Shown piece after piece: positions 8,222 to 17,108 of a stretch of 64,000 nucleotides of DNA. The notes under the pieces were generated by a model, which was not told the origin of the DNA, made no database searches, and was given only the letters and a program-made list of their open reading frames with translations. The stretch's first letter is position 1. Each line of letters begins with the position of its first letter. Source of the stretch: Prescottella defluvii (GTDB lineage Bacteria; Actinomycetota; Actinomycetes; Mycobacteriales; Mycobacteriaceae); NCBI RefSeq assembly GCF_000738775.1, contig NZ_JPOC01000057.1:55712-119711 (forward strand), written 5' to 3'. The position numbers and the translations under genes are program-made.

Positions 8222-9091
8222 TCAGGCCGTCAGAGCGCCGCCCAGGAGCCGGTCGACGGCACGACCGTCGGCCAGTTCCTGGCGGTCCTCCGGATGCTCG
8301 AGGTAGTAGCGGAGGAACCAGTACAACGGCACCGCACCGACATCGAACTGGTCAGCCTTGATCGTGATCGTCGGCGGCGACTTCAGCACACTCGCGAACG
8401 GGCCGCGGTAGTGCTTGTCCACCGAAGGACTGTCCCCCGTTCTCAAACTGATCCTGATCGCGGAGTTTCGCTGGTACTCAAGGAGACTGATTGCCTCCAG
8501 CGACTCGATCCGGTCCCACGCGACCGACTGCGTCTCGATTCCCCGTCGTACCCTGAGTTCCTCAGGCGTGCAGACGATGCAAGGATGCTGCAGCTGACCG
8601 GTCGCGAGGAGCGCGCCATAGATCACGAACCACAATCCCATTGCTCCGACAACGCAGGGAAAGAACAGCTGTTGACCGGAAGTCATCGGAAATGTGTAAG
8701 CGCCGGTGAACATTCCGATGGAGAAGACTACACAGGCAACCGCGCCAGCGAGGAGGGAGCCCGGAAGGGTCCAGGTCGACAGCCTGTTCCCCGATACGAT
8801 CGTTCCTCCCGAATCCCGCGCGATCGATGCACGACTGGCTCTGGTTCTCATGCGTGCGCTGATCACCTCGATGCCTGGCACGCACATGAGCGCAACTCCG
8901 AGAAACGCGGGCAGATAGAACCAGAGGTATCCGAATCTGCTATCAGCAACAGCGGTGACGGTCTGCCACGCCCACAGCAGCGCCATGGATGCCGCCATCA
9001 CCAAACCTGCGATTGAGAGCCAACGCATCTTTCGCGAGTAATCCCAGCCTGGCGGAACATTGGAGCCCGCACGGATCCGTTGAGAATCCAT
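8222..9091 (-). CDS. four-helix membrane protein, candidate immunity or partner protein
   Basis: 289 residues. Hydrophobic segments lie at about 23-42, 54-73, 113-132 and 147-166. They are followed by a cytoplasmic beta-rich C-terminal domain (about 175-250) that looks like a bacterial PH or YcxB-type domain, with a WDRIESLEAI segment. ATG at 9089-9091 overlaps the upstream stop as TGATG, so it is translationally coupled to the putative glycine-zipper effector gene. In polymorphic toxin cassettes the gene in this place often encodes the immunity protein, and multi-pass membrane proteins protect against membrane-active toxins. That role is inferred from position only. Confidence 0.65.
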   Translation of the reverse strand: MDSQRIRAGSNVPPGWDYSRKMRWLSIAGLVMAASMALLWAWQTVTAVADSRFGYLWFYLPAFLGVALMCVPGIEVISARMRTRASRASIARDSGGTIVSGNRLSTWTLPGSLLAGAVACVVFSIGMFTGAYTFPMTSGQQLFFPCVVGAMGLWFVIYGALLATGQLQHPCIVCTPEELRVRRGIETQSVAWDRIESLEAISLLEYQRNSAIRISLRTGDSPSVDKHYRGPFASVLKSPPTITIKADQFDVGAVPLYWFLRYYLEHPEDRQELADGRAVDRLLGGALTA

Positions 9092-10434
9092 CAGTAGCAC
9101 ACCGCCTTCCCCAACTCAGTTCCCAACCATCCAAAGAACCATGCACCACCGGAACCCCCCACAGCAGCGCCCACTGGCCCGAAAGCAGCACCCATGCTGG
9201 CACCACCCGCCCAACCACCCGCGGTCCCAGCGGCCCCAGCGATTGCCGCCTGGCACTTCGCTTCCGGCGAGTCCGCGGCATAGACATCCCAGAGTGCCGT
9301 ACCGACGGCGAGCGCCGGTCCGCCGAATTTCGCTCCGTAGTGCAGGTTCTCGAGGGTATCGGCCGCGACATGCGGTATCGCATTCTTCATCGCGTTGCCC
9401 GTGTGTGTTTCGACGGCCGACAGGGCGCCTCCGGCGGTGGTCAGTACCGGGTGCGTGAAGAACTCGCTGTCCGGTGGGATCTCCTGCGGCTCCTTCCCTT
9501 CCGGGTAGACCATGGTTCGCACCCGGCCGTCCCTGTACTCGGTGCTCTCGACGCGGGTCCGGTCCTCGTAGGTGATGGATGTGACCTTGCCGCCGGTGTC
9601 GGACTCGTACGTCTTCGTGGTCGCCACGCGAGTGCCGTCGGGGTCGAAGTCCTCCTGGATCAGCATCGGACGCTCCTGCCACGAACCGGCGAAGGTGCTG
9701 GACTCGGTGAATACCTTCCGGCCGCCGTCCTGCATGAAAACCGTCTTCGTCTTCTCACCCTGATCGTTGACCGACAACTCGGTGCGGGCGACGGTCACGG
9801 CGGCGTCGAGATCCCGTTCCTGCTGCTGATAGTCGAGTAGCGGGATTCCGGCATTCATCGGAATGTCCGACTGCGGCTCACCGAGGCCCGCAACAGTCTC
9901 GAAGACCCCCAGTTCGGGCTCGATGTGCCCGTGCTTCGCCGCCGCCGCACGCAACGCATCCGACAACTCGTCATCGACCCGTCCGACCGCCGTCACCAGC
10001 GGGTTCAGATCCAGCTGCTCTGAATTCCGCTGTGCGATCAACTCGACCGCCGCTTCCGCCGACATCTCGCTCGGCTTCAGCGTCACCACCCAACGATCGG
10101 ACACCTCGAACGGTCCCGCCTCGAGTTCGGCAACCCGGTTCAGGAGTGAGCTCTTGGCCGCAGTCAACGCATGGAACCCCTGTTCCATGGCATCGGCGAG
10201 GGCGGACGCCAGATCGTGGACGTCGGCGGCTTTCCGCTTCGCCCGTCCGAATGCGTCGGCCGCGGCGGCCTGCGCGACGCCGTCCCACGCCCGGATCTCG
10301 GGCAGGTCGTTGCACCGGCCCTCGATGGACACCGCGGCGTCCTCCACTCGGACGCCGCGCTCCCGCAGCGTCCGTTGTCCGGGAACGAGAGCGTCGAAGT
10401 TCCACGACGACAGGCGGGTTCGTGACGGGATCAT
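9091..10434 (-). CDS. putative type VII-secreted effector with glycine-zipper C-terminus
   Basis: 447 residues, no classical signal peptide. The first 180 or so residues are alpha-helical and WXG/LXG-like. A beta-rich middle (about 230-330) with repeated D-G-x-(R/K)-V turns recalls YD/RHS-type repeats. The last 60 residues are extremely Gly/Ala-rich with GxxxG spacing (GWAGGASMGAAFGPVGAAVGG), a glycine zipper of the type that inserts into membranes, then a Trp-Phe-Phe-Gly-Trp stretch. Its ATG overlaps the EspC-like gene stop as ATGA, and its stop overlaps the next gene start. The set EspC-like, large zipper protein, membrane protein looks like a type VII effector cassette. Toxicity and secretion are inferred. 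Confidence 0.6.
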   Translation of the reverse strand: MIPSRTRLSSWNFDALVPGQRTLRERGVRVEDAAVSIEGRCNDLPEIRAWDGVAQAAAADAFGRAKRKAADVHDLASALADAMEQGFHALTAAKSSLLNRVAELEAGPFEVSDRWVVTLKPSEMSAEAAVELIAQRNSEQLDLNPLVTAVGRVDDELSDALRAAAAKHGHIEPELGVFETVAGLGEPQSDIPMNAGIPLLDYQQQERDLDAAVTVARTELSVNDQGEKTKTVFMQDGGRKVFTESSTFAGSWQERPMLIQEDFDPDGTRVATTKTYESDTGGKVTSITYEDRTRVESTEYRDGRVRTMVYPEGKEPQEIPPDSEFFTHPVLTTAGGALSAVETHTGNAMKNAIPHVAADTLENLHYGAKFGGPALAVGTALWDVYAADSPEAKCQAAIAGAAGTAGGWAGGASMGAAFGPVGAAVGGSGGAWFFGWLGTELGKAVCY

Positions 10435-10724
10435 GATGCGGGCAGCACCTTCTCGACCGACGACGCGAAGTCCTCGTCGGAGACTTCGTAGGACTCGGCG
10501 TTGCCGGATGCCGTCGCCGCGAGTGCGCCGTAACCGTCGGCGAGGGTGCGCCCTGATGCCGAGAGGAAGTCGCTCACCATTCGTGCCGCCCACTCCGAGG
10601 TCGACCCCGGCATGCCGGCGGTCCCCGAGACGATCGGTTCACGCAGATCCGTACCCGCGATCGTCTCCGACGTCTCCGCGGTCTCGCGCGCGAAGGCACG
10701 CAGAATCCCCTGGTCCACCAGCAT
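10431..10724 (-). CDS. EspC/WXG100-like type VII secretion substrate
   Basis: 97 residues, two long helices around a Gly/Pro-containing turn (GMPGSTSEW, about residues 35-43). The C-terminus has the order Y-x-x-x-D-E-D-F-A typical of the EspC family (YEVSDEDFASSV). These small proteins are exported by ESX/type VII machines, usually as a heterodimer with a neighbouring larger substrate. The ATG at 10722-10724 has AGGGGGAA 7 nt upstream. The longer open frame upstream is not supported. It is the first gene of the coupled cassette with the glycine-zipper protein. No ESX core genes are in the window. Confidence 0.65.
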   Translation of the reverse strand: MLVDQGILRAFARETAETSETIAGTDLREPIVSGTAGMPGSTSEWAARMVSDFLSASGRTLADGYGALAATASGNAESYEVSDEDFASSVEKVLPAS

Positions 10725-10822
10725 CGAACAGTTCCCCCTGCGCCGATTCCCCCACCGGCCGGTCCCCTGCCGATCGGTCCGGACAGGATTGCACAGCACC
10801 CCCGGTGCGGCAAAGCGGTCCG

Positions 10823-12451
10823 TCAGAGCAGACTGATCGAACTCGACCGCCGCAGCTTGCCCGACGACGTCTTCGGGATCGACCCCGGTCCCAGGACCGC
10901 GACGGTGCGGGGGCGGACGCCGACCTCGGAGACCACGGCGTGCGCGACCTCCCGCTCGATGCGTCTGACCTCGTCCTCATCGTCGATTGCGTTGGTCTCC
11001 ACCGCAACTGCGAAACTCTCCCGCTTGTCACCGGCGTCAAGTCGGATCGCGACCGCATTGCCGGGGCGCACACCCGCGACCGAACCGGCGGCACGCTCGA
11101 TGTCGGTGGGATAGATGTTGCGACCCCCCATGATGATGACGTCCTTGACGCGACCGCAGACCACGACCAGCCCGTCCTCGGTGAAGTAGCCGATGTCGCC
11201 GGTGTTGATCCAGCCGTCGGCGTCCTGCGTCGCCACGGGGCCGTCGACGGTGAGATAGCCTGGGGTGACTGACTTTCCGCGCAGTTCGATGACGCCGACG
11301 GCCCGGCGCGGCAGTTCCAATCCGTCCCGTGCGACCACCCGACCCTCGAGACCGGGAACCAGCGGTCCGAGCGTGGGGAGGGGCCGCGCGTTGCTTCGGT
11401 TGGAGCGCACCGCCATTCCGCCGGCCTCGAGCAGGTCCGGGTCGATACGGTCGAGCACCATGCCCTGCCCGGGTTCGGGCACCGAGACCGCGAGCGTCAC
11501 CTCGGCCATGCCGTACGTCGGAGCCAGCGCCAACGGATCGAGGCCGAATCGGGCGCCGGCCTCGGTGAGCGCGATCATCGTGTCCGGGTCGACCGGTTCG
11601 GCCCCGTTGAGCAGACACCGCATGCTCGACAGGTCGTACTCGCGGTCGGGAGCCTGCGCCAACCTGCGGGCCAGCAGGGAATACGCGAAGTTCGGTGCCG
11701 CGGTGACGGTTCCACGATACTTCCCCATCAGCTCCGCCCACAGCAGCGGCGATTTCAGGAAGTCGAGCGGGGTGATCTGGACCGTGGTGGCACCGATCTG
11801 CATCGGGACGGTGAGGAATCCGATCATGCCCATGTCGTGGAACAGTGGCAGCCAACTGATCATGACGTCGCGGTCGGGGTTGACCTTGACTCGATCGATC
11901 ATCGCGTAGGCGTTGGCGTAGAAGTTGCCGTGCGTGAGCTGCACGGCCTTCGGCGAGCCCGTGGACCCGGACGTCAACTGCTGCAACGCAATGTCGTCCT
12001 CGGCCGTCTCGACCGGGTCGATGTCGGTTCCCGCGCGCATCTGTTCGATGGTCACGACGCCGATCCCCCGCTCGACGAGTAACGGGACCGCCGCCTCGAA
12101 TGGCGACCCGACGATCACCGCAGTCGCCTCGATCATCGAGATGATCGCCTCGGTGTCCTGCGCCCACACCTGCAGATCGGTGCGCGGCGTCGGCTGGTGC
12201 AGCATCGTCACCGACGCGCCCCGCATCCAGGTCGCCTGACAGGCCGGGGCGATGTCGACCGGCATCCCGGCGAGGACCCCGATCGCGTCTCCATGCCCGA
12301 TCCCGGCGGCGGCGAGCGCGCCGGCCATGCGGCGCGCGATCGCGTGGACCTCGCCCCACTCCTGGCGCAGCGGCGAGTCGGGCTCACCAGTGATCAGGGC
12401 CTGCGCACACGTCGCGGCCGTGGCATACATCTCGTCGGTGAACTTGCTCAT
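10823..12451 (-). CDS. fatty-acyl-AMP ligase / acyl-CoA synthetase (FadD type)
   Basis: 542 residues, ANL superfamily of adenylating enzymes. The nucleotide-binding loop [18 protein letters not shown] is at about 168-185. [13 protein letters not shown] block follows, characteristic of fatty-acyl-AMP ligases. The hinge [12 protein letters not shown] and the [11 protein letters not shown] segment follow. The C-terminal KTSSGKLRR carries the catalytic Lys. It activates a fatty acid as the acyl-adenylate, for transfer to a carrier protein or CoA in complex lipid synthesis. AGGAG lies 7 nt before the ATG. It is monocistronic here, with no polyketide synthase beside it, so the substrate cannot be inferred. 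Whether it forms the CoA thioester is also open. Confidence 0.88.
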   Translation of the reverse strand: MSKFTDEMYATAATCAQALITGEPDSPLRQEWGEVHAIARRMAGALAAAGIGHGDAIGVLAGMPVDIAPACQATWMRGASVTMLHQPTPRTDLQVWAQDTEAIISMIEATAVIVGSPFEAAVPLLVERGIGVVTIEQMRAGTDIDPVETAEDDIALQQLTSGSTGSPKAVQLTHGNFYANAYAMIDRVKVNPDRDVMISWLPLFHDMGMIGFLTVPMQIGATTVQITPLDFLKSPLLWAELMGKYRGTVTAAPNFAYSLLARRLAQAPDREYDLSSMRCLLNGAEPVDPDTMIALTEAGARFGLDPLALAPTYGMAEVTLAVSVPEPGQGMVLDRIDPDLLEAGGMAVRSNRSNARPLPTLGPLVPGLEGRVVARDGLELPRRAVGVIELRGKSVTPGYLTVDGPVATQDADGWINTGDIGYFTEDGLVVVCGRVKDVIIMGGRNIYPTDIERAAGSVAGVRPGNAVAIRLDAGDKRESFAVAVETNAIDDEDEVRRIEREVAHAVVSEVGVRPRTVAVLGPGSIPKTSSGKLRRSSSISLL

Positions 12452-12602
12452 CGCAAACTCCTGCCGGTCCCTGTCGGGACATTACGACTGCACCACCCGG
12501 TACCCGACACGTATATCCGCAAGCGGTGCCGACCTGTTACCGCCCGCCACCTCCCGAGTACCCTGGTAGCGGCCCGAATACCGACTCTCGAGAGGTTCAC
12601 CG

Positions 12603-14285
12603 TTGAACAGCGCGCCCGACTCGGCCGAGCTCACCACCGCCGAGACGGCGTCCACCACGGGAGCCGTCCCCAAGTCCCTGAAGTCCGAGGTCGCGCGACG
12701 TCGCACGTTCGCGGTCATCGCACACCCCGACGCCGGTAAGTCCACGCTCACCGAGGCCCTCGCGTTGCACGCGAAGAAGATCTCCGAGGCCGGTGCCGTG
12801 CACGGCAAGGCCGGCCGCAAGGCCACGGTGTCGGACTGGATGGAGATGGAGAAGGCGCGCGGCATCTCGGTGTCGTCGACGGCCCTGCAGTTCAACTACC
12901 ACTCCGACGAGGCCCCCGACGACCAGATCAACGTCATCAACCTCGTCGACACGCCCGGTCACTCCGACTTCTCCGAGGACACCTACCGGGTGCTGACCGC
13001 CGTCGACGCGGCCGTCATGCTCATCGACGCCGCCAAGGGCCTCGAGCCGCAGACCCTGAAGCTGTTCCAGGTGTGCCGTCACCGCGGCATCCCGGTCATC
13101 ACCGTGATCAACAAGTGGGACCGCCCGGGTCGCACCCCGCTGGAACTGCTCGACGAGATCGACGAACGCATCAACCTCACCCCGACCCCGCTGTACTGGC
13201 CGGTCGGTATCGCCGGCGACTTCCGCGGACTGCTGCGGCGAGGCGAGGACGGCACCGCGAGCGAGTACGTCCGCTTCACCCGCACCGCCGGTGGCGCGAA
13301 GATCGCGCCCGAGGAGCGGATGACGCCCGATCAGGCGCTCGAACGCGAGGGTGACGAGTGGGCGACCGCCGCCGAGGAGAGCGAACTGCTCTCCGCGACC
13401 GGCCAGGACCACGACCAGGAACTGTTCCTCGCCGGGCAGACGTCACCGGTGATCTTCGCGTCCGCGATGCTCAACTTCGGTGTCCGGCAGATCCTCGACG
13501 CCCTCATCGCGCTCGCGCCGCCGCCGCGGGAGCGCCTGGACATCACCGACAAGCCGCGCGAGGTCACCGACCCGTTCAGTGCCGTCGTGTTCAAGGTGCA
13601 GGCCGGCATGGACACCGCGCACCGCGACCGCCTGGCGTTCATGCGCGTAGTGTCCGGAGTGTTCGAGCGCGGCATGGTCGTCACGCACGCCCAGACCGGC
13701 AAGCCGTTCACCACCAAGTACGCGTTGACGGTGTTCGGCCGCGACCGCAACACGGTCGAGAGCGCGTACCCCGGCGACATCGTCGGCCTGGTCAACGCCA
13801 ACGCACTCGCGCCCGGCCACACGCTGTTCAGCGAAAAGAAGGTGGAGTTCCCGCCGATCCCGTCGTTCGCGCCCGAGCACTTCTCGGTGCTGCGCGCCGA
13901 GAGCGCCAGCAAGTACAAGCAGTTCCGCCGGGCCGTCGACCAGCTCGAGTCCGAGGGTGTCGTGCAGATCCTGCGCAACGACATCCGCGGCGACGCGTCC
14001 CCCGTCATGGCGGCAGTCGGTCCCATGCAGTTCGAGGTGGTTGCGGCCCGCATGAAGGCCGAGTTCAACGTCGAGGCCCGGATGGAGCCGCTGGGCTACG
14101 CCCTGTGCCGCCGCACCGATGCCGAGTCCGCCGTCGAGCTGGGCCGTCAGCGCGGCGTGGAGGTGTTCACGCGCACCGACGGCGTCCTGCTGGCACTGTT
14201 CAGCGACAAGTGGCGCCTGCAGTACATCCAGAAGGAGATGCCGGAGCTCACGCTCGAGGCGCTCGTCGCCGCCGGCGATCAGTAG
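12603..14285 (+). CDS. prfC: peptide chain release factor 3
   Basis: 560 residues, translation GTPase. The G1 motif AHPDAGKST is at about residues 40-48, the DTPGH box near 113-117 and NKWD near 172-175. The family insert SDWMEMEKARGISVSSTALQF that marks RF-3 is intact. RF-3 recycles RF1/RF2 from the ribosome after termination. The start is TTG at 12603, with a GAGAGG site 7 nt upstream. No ATG lies near the family N-terminus. The Ser/Thr/Ala-rich first 25 residues are an extension before the GTPase domain. It stands alone on the plus strand between a FadD gene and an FMN reductase gene. Confidence 0.95.
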   Translation: MNSAPDSAELTTAETASTTGAVPKSLKSEVARRRTFAVIAHPDAGKSTLTEALALHAKKISEAGAVHGKAGRKATVSDWMEMEKARGISVSSTALQFNYHSDEAPDDQINVINLVDTPGHSDFSEDTYRVLTAVDAAVMLIDAAKGLEPQTLKLFQVCRHRGIPVITVINKWDRPGRTPLELLDEIDERINLTPTPLYWPVGIAGDFRGLLRRGEDGTASEYVRFTRTAGGAKIAPEERMTPDQALEREGDEWATAAEESELLSATGQDHDQELFLAGQTSPVIFASAMLNFGVRQILDALIALAPPPRERLDITDKPREVTDPFSAVVFKVQAGMDTAHRDRLAFMRVVSGVFERGMVVTHAQTGKPFTTKYALTVFGRDRNTVESAYPGDIVGLVNANALAPGHTLFSEKKVEFPPIPSFAPEHFSVLRAESASKYKQFRRAVDQLESEGVVQILRNDIRGDASPVMAAVGPMQFEVVAARMKAEFNVEARMEPLGYALCRRTDAESAVELGRQRGVEVFTRTDGVLLALFSDKWRLQYIQKEMPELTLEALVAAGDQ

Positions 14286-14303
14286 CCGAGCTCACCCCGC
14301 GAC

Positions 14304-14321
14304 TGGTTGACATTTCAACCA
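14304..14321. promoter_or_regulatory. palindromic operator 1 (TTGA-N4-TCAA core)
   Basis: A perfect 7-bp inverted repeat TGGTTGA / TCAACCA with a CATT spacer, 79 bp before the FMN reductase start. It shares the TTGA-N4-TCAA core with the palindrome 47 bp downstream (centre to centre). From memory, this core resembles the consensus of RosR, a peroxide-sensing MarR-type repressor of Corynebacterium glutamicum that controls FMN reductase genes. No marR gene is adjacent, so the regulator would be encoded elsewhere. Confidence 0.65.
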
Positions 14322-14346
14322 CATCGGCACACGATGGAGTCATCCA

Positions 14347-14372
14347 AATGTAGTTGAATCGTCAACTACATT
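14347..14372. promoter_or_regulatory. palindromic operator 2 (TTGA-N4-TCAA core, 11-bp arms)
   Basis: A perfect 11-bp inverted repeat AATGTAGTTGA / TCAACTACATT around ATCG, ending 27 nt before the FMN reductase ATG. This position would block RNA polymerase or the early transcript. Its symmetry and shared core with operator 1 make a dimeric MarR-type binding site likely. The arms contain too little GC for a terminator and there is no T-tract. Confidence 0.75.
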
Positions 14373-14399
14373 GATCGGAGCCGAACCGAGGAGACATCC

Positions 14400-14975
14400 A
14401 TGCTCAAGATCGCCGTCATCACCGGATCCACCCGCCCCGGCCGCGTCAACCGCCAGGTCGCCGAGTGGGTACTGACACAGGCCCAGCAGCGCGGCGACGC
14501 CGACTACGAACTGGTCGACATCGCCGACTACGCCCTGCCGGTCCTCGACGAGCCCTACCCCGCCGGCATGCAGAACTACCAGCACGAGCACACCAAGAAC
14601 TGGTCCGCCAAGATCGCCGAGTTCGACGGCTACATCTTCGTCACCGGCGAGTACAACCACTCCGTGACGCCAGCACTGGCGAACGCCATCTCGTACCTGA
14701 ATGCCGAGTTCGCGAACAAGGCCGCCGGCATCGTCAGCTACGGCTCCGCCTTCGGGGTCCGGGCCGTCGAGCACCTGCGCGGCATGCTTTCCGAGCTCCA
14801 GGTCGCACACGTGCAGAAGACCGGAATGTTCTCGCTGTTCACCGACTTCGAGAACTTCTCCACCTTCGCCCCGACCGAACTGCAGGCCGCCTCGCTCGCC
14901 CCGGTCCTCGACCAGCTGGTGCCGTGGACGCGCGCCATGAAGTCCGTCCGGGAGTCCGCAATGGCCACCGCCTGA
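14400..14975 (+). CDS. NAD(P)H-dependent FMN reductase family protein
   Basis: 191 residues, flavodoxin-like fold. The N-terminal phosphate-binding loop is GSTRPGRVN (about 8-16). The family segment EYNHSVTPALANAISYLNAE (about 84-103) is intact, followed by the YGSAFGVRAVEHLR block. Such enzymes reduce FMN or quinones with NAD(P)H and often act in oxidative or thiol stress. The gene has its own promoter region with two TTGA-N4-TCAA palindromes. GAGGAG lies just upstream of the ATG. I infer induction by oxidants or electrophiles from these sites. The substrate is not deducible. Confidence 0.88.
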   Translation: MLKIAVITGSTRPGRVNRQVAEWVLTQAQQRGDADYELVDIADYALPVLDEPYPAGMQNYQHEHTKNWSAKIAEFDGYIFVTGEYNHSVTPALANAISYLNAEFANKAAGIVSYGSAFGVRAVEHLRGMLSELQVAHVQKTGMFSLFTDFENFSTFAPTELQAASLAPVLDQLVPWTRAMKSVRESAMATA

Positions 14976-15009
14976 CAGCCCGTGAACCGCTGCGAGTAGA
15001 ACTGGTGCA

Positions 15010-15678
15010 GTGAATCCCCTGACCGCCCTCTTCGACGCCGAACTGCACCTCGGCGGGGCCGTCATCCTGTGGCGCGAGATCATCGGGAACGCGTTCGGTA
15101 TCGCGTCGGCGATCGGCGGGATGAAGCGCGTCGTGTGGGCGTGGCCAGTGGGCATCATCGGCAACGCGCTGCTGTTCACGGTCTTCATGGGCGCCGTGTT
15201 CCACACCCCGCAGGACCTCAACCTGTACGGGCAGGCCGGCCGCCAGCTGCTGTTCATCACGGTGAGCGTGTACGGCTGGACGCGCTGGCTGCAGTCGCGG
15301 CACGACTCCGGCAAGGCGGTGCTCCCCCACTGGGCATCGACTCGCGCGCGGGTCGGGATGATCGCGACGATGATCGTCGGCACCGTCGTGTTCGCGAAGG
15401 TGTTCGAGGCGCTCGGCTCATGGGGCCCGTGGCCCGACGCCTGGATCTTCACCGGCTCGATCCTCGCCACCTACGGCATGGCCCGCGGCTGGACCGAGTT
15501 CTGGCTGATCTGGATCGGGGTCGATGCCGTCGGCGTGCCGCTGCTCTTCAGCGGCGGCTTCTACCCGTCCGCGATCCTGTATCTCGTCTACGCGGGCTTC
15601 GTGCTGTGGGGTTTCGCGGTGTGGCTGCGCATCCAGAAGCAGTCCGCGCAGCAGTCGAAGGCGATCACAGCGGAATGA
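15010..15678 (+). CDS. pnuC: PnuC-type nicotinamide riboside/mononucleotide transporter
   Basis: 222 residues with about seven hydrophobic segments. The PnuC hallmarks are present: an N-terminal ILWREIIGN segment with conserved polar residues in the membrane, a WAWPVGIIGN turn, a QAGRQLLFITVSVYGWTRW block, and the WTEFWLIWIGVDAVGVPL segment. PnuC proteins carry nicotinamide riboside by facilitated diffusion coupled to phosphorylation in the cytoplasm. GTG start at 15010, 34 nt after the FMN reductase gene. No nadR-like kinase gene is next to it in this window. The substrate could be another vitamin of the PnuC/PnuT/PnuX group. Confidence 0.85.
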   Translation: MNPLTALFDAELHLGGAVILWREIIGNAFGIASAIGGMKRVVWAWPVGIIGNALLFTVFMGAVFHTPQDLNLYGQAGRQLLFITVSVYGWTRWLQSRHDSGKAVLPHWASTRARVGMIATMIVGTVVFAKVFEALGSWGPWPDAWIFTGSILATYGMARGWTEFWLIWIGVDAVGVPLLFSGGFYPSAILYLVYAGFVLWGFAVWLRIQKQSAQQSKAITAE

Positions 15679-15706
15679 TCCACCGACCGGTCCGGTTGGA
15701 CCCGGT

Positions 15707-16579
15707 ATGGCAGCGGTCACACACGACACGGCAGATACCCCTTCGTACGGAAAGTTCGGCGTCTGGCGCCACGCCTTCGGGCTGCAACCCGAGGTGGGCG
15801 CCGAGATCGAACGACTCGGTTACGGCGCGATCTGGGCCGGCGGCTCCCCGCCCGCCGACCTGCAGGTGATCGAGGATCTGATCGCCGGCACCGAGAAGAT
15901 CACCGTCGCAACCGGCATCGTCAACATCTTCTCCGCCCCGGCCGACGAGATCGCGAAGTCCTACCAGCGCATCGAGTCCCGCCATCCCGGACGCTTCGTC
16001 CTCGGCATCGGCGTCGGACACCCCGAGGTGCCCGGCATGGGAGTCGAGAAGCCGTACGACGCCCTCGTCCGCTACCTCGACGTCCTCGACGACGCGGGCG
16101 TCCCGAAGAACCGGCGCGTCCTTGCGGCACTCGGCCCGAAGGTCCTGAAACTGGCTGCCGACCGATCCGCCGGCGCCCACCCGTACCTGACGCCGCCGGA
16201 GCACACCCGGCAGGCACGGGAGATCCTCGGCCCGGACGCGCTGCTCGCGCCCGAGCAGAAGATTGTGCTGAGCACCGACGTCGAATCCGCTCGGACGATC
16301 GGCCGCGACGCCGTCGAGAACCCGTACCTGCACCTGCGCAACTACCGCCGCAACCTCGAGCGCCTCGGTTTCCCAACCGAGGAACTCGACGACGGCGGCA
16401 GCGACCGGGTGATCGACGCCCTGGTCGCGCACGGCGATGCGGCCACGATCGCCCCGCGGCTCACCGCACACCTCGATGCCGGAGCCGACCACGTCGCGAT
16501 CCAGGCGCTACCGATGGCCGGCGACCCGCTCCCGGCACTGCGCGAGCTGGCCGCCGAACTCGAAATCGGCGGGGTGTGA
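15707..16579 (+). CDS. F420-dependent LLM-class oxidoreductase
   Basis: 290 residues, luciferase-like TIM barrel. The N-terminal GKFGVWRHAFGLQPEVGAEI segment, the repeated IEDLIAGTEKITVATGIVNIF strand-helix and the HPGRFVLGIGVGHPEV block are typical of actinobacterial TIGR-type F420 oxidoreductases. They use reduced or oxidised F420 to modify an unidentified small molecule. ATG 15707 is chosen because the family N-terminus begins there. The upstream open frame merely overlaps pnuC. It follows pnuC by 28 nt and could be cotranscribed. The substrate is unknown. Confidence 0.85.
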   Translation: MAAVTHDTADTPSYGKFGVWRHAFGLQPEVGAEIERLGYGAIWAGGSPPADLQVIEDLIAGTEKITVATGIVNIFSAPADEIAKSYQRIESRHPGRFVLGIGVGHPEVPGMGVEKPYDALVRYLDVLDDAGVPKNRRVLAALGPKVLKLAADRSAGAHPYLTPPEHTRQAREILGPDALLAPEQKIVLSTDVESARTIGRDAVENPYLHLRNYRRNLERLGFPTEELDDGGSDRVIDALVAHGDAATIAPRLTAHLDAGADHVAIQALPMAGDPLPALRELAAELEIGGV

Positions 16580-16687
16580 ATCCCTCACCAATCCCTAAGA
16601 CTTCGCCAACGGATACCGAGTTCTGCGCTCGTAGCTTGGTCGGTGTCGGGGCCGCCGGGGCTCCGACACCGAACGAGGAGTCCGACC

Positions 16688-17086
16688 ATGACCAAGTCCC
16701 TCATCCGCAATGTCAGCCGCCGCAAGGTCGCCGTCGCCGCCGCGAGCATCGCCGCGGTCGGCGCCCTGGCCGTCCCCGGCGTCGCGTGGGCACAGAACGC
16801 CCTTCCCGGCGGCGAACCGGTCGCCGTCTCGACTCCCGCCGCGGAAGTCACCGCAGCCTGCTCGACCGAGAACCTGTCGGACGAGGAGATCCAGAAGCTG
16901 AAGGACGAGGGAGCCGAGAACGGCACCGTCGGCACCGACGCCGTCGCATCCACGGAGTCCATCCCCGCGTCCGAGATGACCGCGGCGATCTCGGTCGACC
17001 CCGCACCCGCAGTCGCGGAGCCGACCGACAGCACCGACAGCACCGACAGCACCGACGCGGTGATGATCACAGCGCGCGCCTGCTGA
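16688..17086 (+). CDS. small secreted protein with DST repeats
   Basis: 132 residues. The N-terminal signal peptide has Arg/Lys at residues 7-13, a hydrophobic Ala/Val core and a likely cleavage after AWA near residue 35. The mature part is acidic. It has a [16 protein letters not shown] segment and a low-complexity [10 protein letters not shown] run (about 114-123), and ends in Cys. ATG 16688 follows a GAGGAG site. The gene lies directly upstream of a two-component system (22 nt to the regulator start) and could be part of it, for example as a sensed or controlled exported protein. I recognise no family. Confidence 0.65.
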   Translation: MTKSLIRNVSRRKVAVAAASIAAVGALAVPGVAWAQNALPGGEPVAVSTPAAEVTAACSTENLSDEEIQKLKDEGAENGTVGTDAVASTESIPASEMTAAISVDPAPAVAEPTDSTDSTDSTDAVMITARAC

Positions 17087-17108
17087 GCACGCCTCGAGGA
17101 CGGGCACT

